Part shown: one piece after another, positions 62,256-64,000 of the stretch
Layout: each line of letters opens with the position of its first letter
Numbering within the stretch: position 1 is the first letter of the stretch
Assembly: GCA_039707655.1 (NCBI GenBank)
Contig: CM077673.1
Coordinates: 1,250,001-1,314,000 of the forward strand
Direction of reading: 5' to 3'
DNA: 64,000 nucleotides
Source: Elymus sibiricus
Taxonomy: Eukaryota > Streptophyta > Magnoliopsida > Poales > Poaceae
Translations under genes and position numbers: made by a program
The notes under the pieces: model-generated
Database searches by the model: none
The model's input: only the letters and a program-made list of their open reading frames with translations
Told to the model about the DNA's origin: nothing

Positions 62256-63438
62256 TTACGGGGACCAGGCAAAACTCGCAGGTTTGGTCCATTCTAACCA
62301 GTTTTCTATGCTATTATTCTCTGGATTTTGGTAGTCGTGGGCGTCCAAACGTTCGGGGAAGCTTGGGGTGTGGTTACGGGGACCTCGCCAAAACAAGCAG
62401 ATTTTGTGTGTTCTGGCCAGTTTTCTAGGCTATTACTCACTGATTTTGGGTCCCGGGGCGATCCAAACGTCGGGGCAACCCCGGGGTCCGCTTAAGGGGA
62501 CCTCGCCAAAACTTGCAGATTTGGTCCATTCTTACCAGTTTTCTATGTTATTATTAACTATTTTTTGGTTGTCGTGGTCGTCCGAACGTTCGAGGAAGCC
62601 CGAGGACCAGTTACGGGGACCCTTCCAAAACTCACAGATTTTGTCCGTTTTAGCCAGTTTTCTATGCTTTTACTGACTGATTTTGGGTCTCGGGACGATC
62701 CAAACGTTCGGGGAACCCCAGGGTCCGCTTACGGGCACCTCGCCAAAACTCGCAGATTTGGTACATACTTACCAGTTTTCTATGCTATTATTCACTATTT
62801 TTTGGTTGTCGTGGTCGTCCGAACGTTCAGGGAAGCCCGGCGATCGGTTACGGGGACCTCGCCAAAAGTGGCAGATTTGGTCCGTTTCAGCCAGTTTTCT
62901 ATACTATTACTCACTGATTTTGGGTCCTGGGGCGATCCAAACGTTCGGGGAACACCGGGGTCCGCTTACGAAGACCTCGCCAAAAGTCATAGATTTTGTC
63001 CATTTGACAACATTTCTATGCTATTATTCACTCTTTTTTGGTAGTCATGGTCGTTCGAACATTCGGGGAAGCCCGGGGTGCACTTACGGGGACCTTGCCA
63101 AAACTAGCAGATTTTGTCTGTTCTGGCCAGTTTTCTATGCTTTTACTCACTGATTTTGGGTCCCGGGGCGATCCAAATGTCGGGGGAACCCCGGGGTCCG
63201 CTTAAGGGGACCTCGCCAAAACTTGCAGATTTGGTCCATTCTTACCAGTTTTCTATGCTATTATTAACTGTTTTTTGGTTGTCGTGGTCGTCCGAACGTT
63301 CGAGGAAGCCCGAGGACCGGTTACGGGGACCCTTCCAAAACTCGCAGATTTTGTCCGTTTTAGCCAGCTTTCTATGCTTTTACTGACTGATTTTGGGTCT
63401 CGGGGCGATAAAAACGTTCGAGGAACCCCGAGGTCCGC
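62256..63438 (+). repeat. Ten-monomer block, copy 2
   Basis: This is the second copy of 61073-62255. It is followed at GTCCGCTTACGGGCACCTCG by a third, partial copy that skips the first part of the block, so the next repeat interval is 710 bp (six monomers). Confidence 0.9.
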
Positions 63439-64000
63439 TTACGGGCACCTCGCCAAAACTCGCAGATTTGGTACATACTTACCAGTTTTCTATGCTATTA
63501 TTCACTATTTTTTGGTTGTCGTGGTCGTCCGAACGTTCAGGGAAGCCCGGCGATCGGTTACGGGGACCTCGCCAAAAGTGGCAGATTTGGTCCGTTTCAG
63601 CCAGTTTTCTATACTATTACTCACTGATTTTGGGTCCTGGGGCGATCCAAACGTTCGGGGAACACCGGGGTCCGCTTACGAAGACCTCGCCAAAAGTCAT
63701 AGATTTTGTCCATTTGACAACATTTCTATGCTATTATTCACTCTTTTTTGGTAGTCATGGTCGTTCGAACATTCGGGGAAGCCCGGGGTGCACTTACGGG
63801 GACCTTGCCAAAACTAGCAGATTTTGTCTGTTCTGGCCAGTTTTCTATGCTTTTACTCACTGATTTTGGGTCCCGGGGCGATCCAAATGTCGGGGGAACC
63901 CCGGGGTCCGCTTAAGGGGACCTCGCCAAAACTTGCAGATTTGGTCCATTCTTACCAGTTTTCTATGCTATTATTAACTGTTTTTTGGTTGTCGTGGTCG
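63439..64000 (+). repeat. Partial third copy (710-bp offset), cut by the window end
   Basis: Sequence from about 63441 matches 62731-63290 and 61548-62107, base for base as far as I checked, up to the window end. The junction again lies in the CGCTTACGGG segment. The array evidently continues beyond 64,000. Confidence 0.88.

Larger units (their letters stand above)
32662..64000 (+). repeat. Array II: 118-119-bp satellite, alpha-beta dimers of about 237 bp
   Basis: The anchor TTTTCTATGCTATTA recurs every 117-120 bp, for example at 33134, 33252, 33372, 33490, 33609, 33727, 33846, 33964 and 34082 (position of the C of CTAT or its equivalent). Alpha monomers read CTATTACTCACTGATTTTGG then TCCCGGGGCGATCC. 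Beta monomers read CTATTATTCACTG then TTTTTTGGTTGTCGTGGTCG. They share the second half (GTTCGGGGAA, GGGGACCTCGCCAAAACTCG, CAGATTT). The alpha core resembles, from memory, the pSc119.2 family of grasses (CTATTACTCAC then GGGTCCC). The array runs past the window end. No gene, spacer or insertion interrupts it. Confidence 0.96.

Noticed and set aside
32662..64000. CRISPR array
   Set aside because: Monomers of 118-119 bp are contiguous and similar over their whole length, with no unique spacers and no cas genes.
1..64000. rDNA spacer, 5S array, telomere repeats or LTR retrotransposon fragments
   Set aside because: I found no rRNA gene segment, no TTTAGGG-type runs, no LTR ends, primer-binding site or transposase or polymerase motif. 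The two arrays account for all the sequence.

Overview
The whole window is satellite DNA. I see no gene, RNA gene, transposon or single-copy stretch. Two unrelated tandem arrays meet at an abrupt junction near 32,662. This architecture (567-bp and about 118-bp units, higher-order repeats, CpG-type variation between copies) points to plant heterochromatin. The second array resembles, from memory, the 118-120-bp pSc119.2 family of Triticeae and oat grasses (shared CTATTACTCAC, then GGGTCCC at similar spacing). A pooid grass such as wheat, rye, Aegilops, Thinopyrum or oat is therefore the best guess for the host. That is recognition by eye, not a search result.

Array I (1-32,664) is built from units of about 567 bp. 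Positions 1-1,003 hold about 1.8 units in reverse orientation. At about 1,004-1,009 the array flips through a 22-bp-arm inverted repeat. It then runs forward as a 428-bp partial unit, 55 complete units (first at 1,438, last starting at 32,059) and a 38-bp stub. Most units are 566 or 568 bp and differ by two one-base indels plus linked substitutions. Between 14,486 and 26,950 they nearly alternate, giving a dimer of about 1,134 bp. Longer direct duplications are layered on top, with offsets of 3,404, 9,077, 2,833, 2,262 and 1,702 bp. Units from about 26,951 to the right edge, and the leftmost inverted unit, are more diverged and share edge-specific variants.

Array II (32,662-64,000) is built from monomers of 118-119 bp, mostly an alpha-beta dimer of about 237 bp, about 264 monomers in all. 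It is visibly richer in GC and CpG and in short palindromes. Large near-identical blocks recur at offsets of 3,004, 3,795 and 1,183 bp. Internal deletions of about 75 and 42 bp between short direct repeats are inherited through the blocks and act as lineage markers.

Reading frames of up to 829 codons occur in array II, because a 237-bp dimer is exactly 79 codons and the sequence is poor in stops. Frames of 85-115 codons recur in every array I unit. I treat both as by-products of tandem repetition. The window's interest lies in satellite evolution: the orientation switch, the satellite-to-satellite junction, nested amplification, edge-versus-core divergence, and deletion scars that allow the amplification order to be reconstructed.
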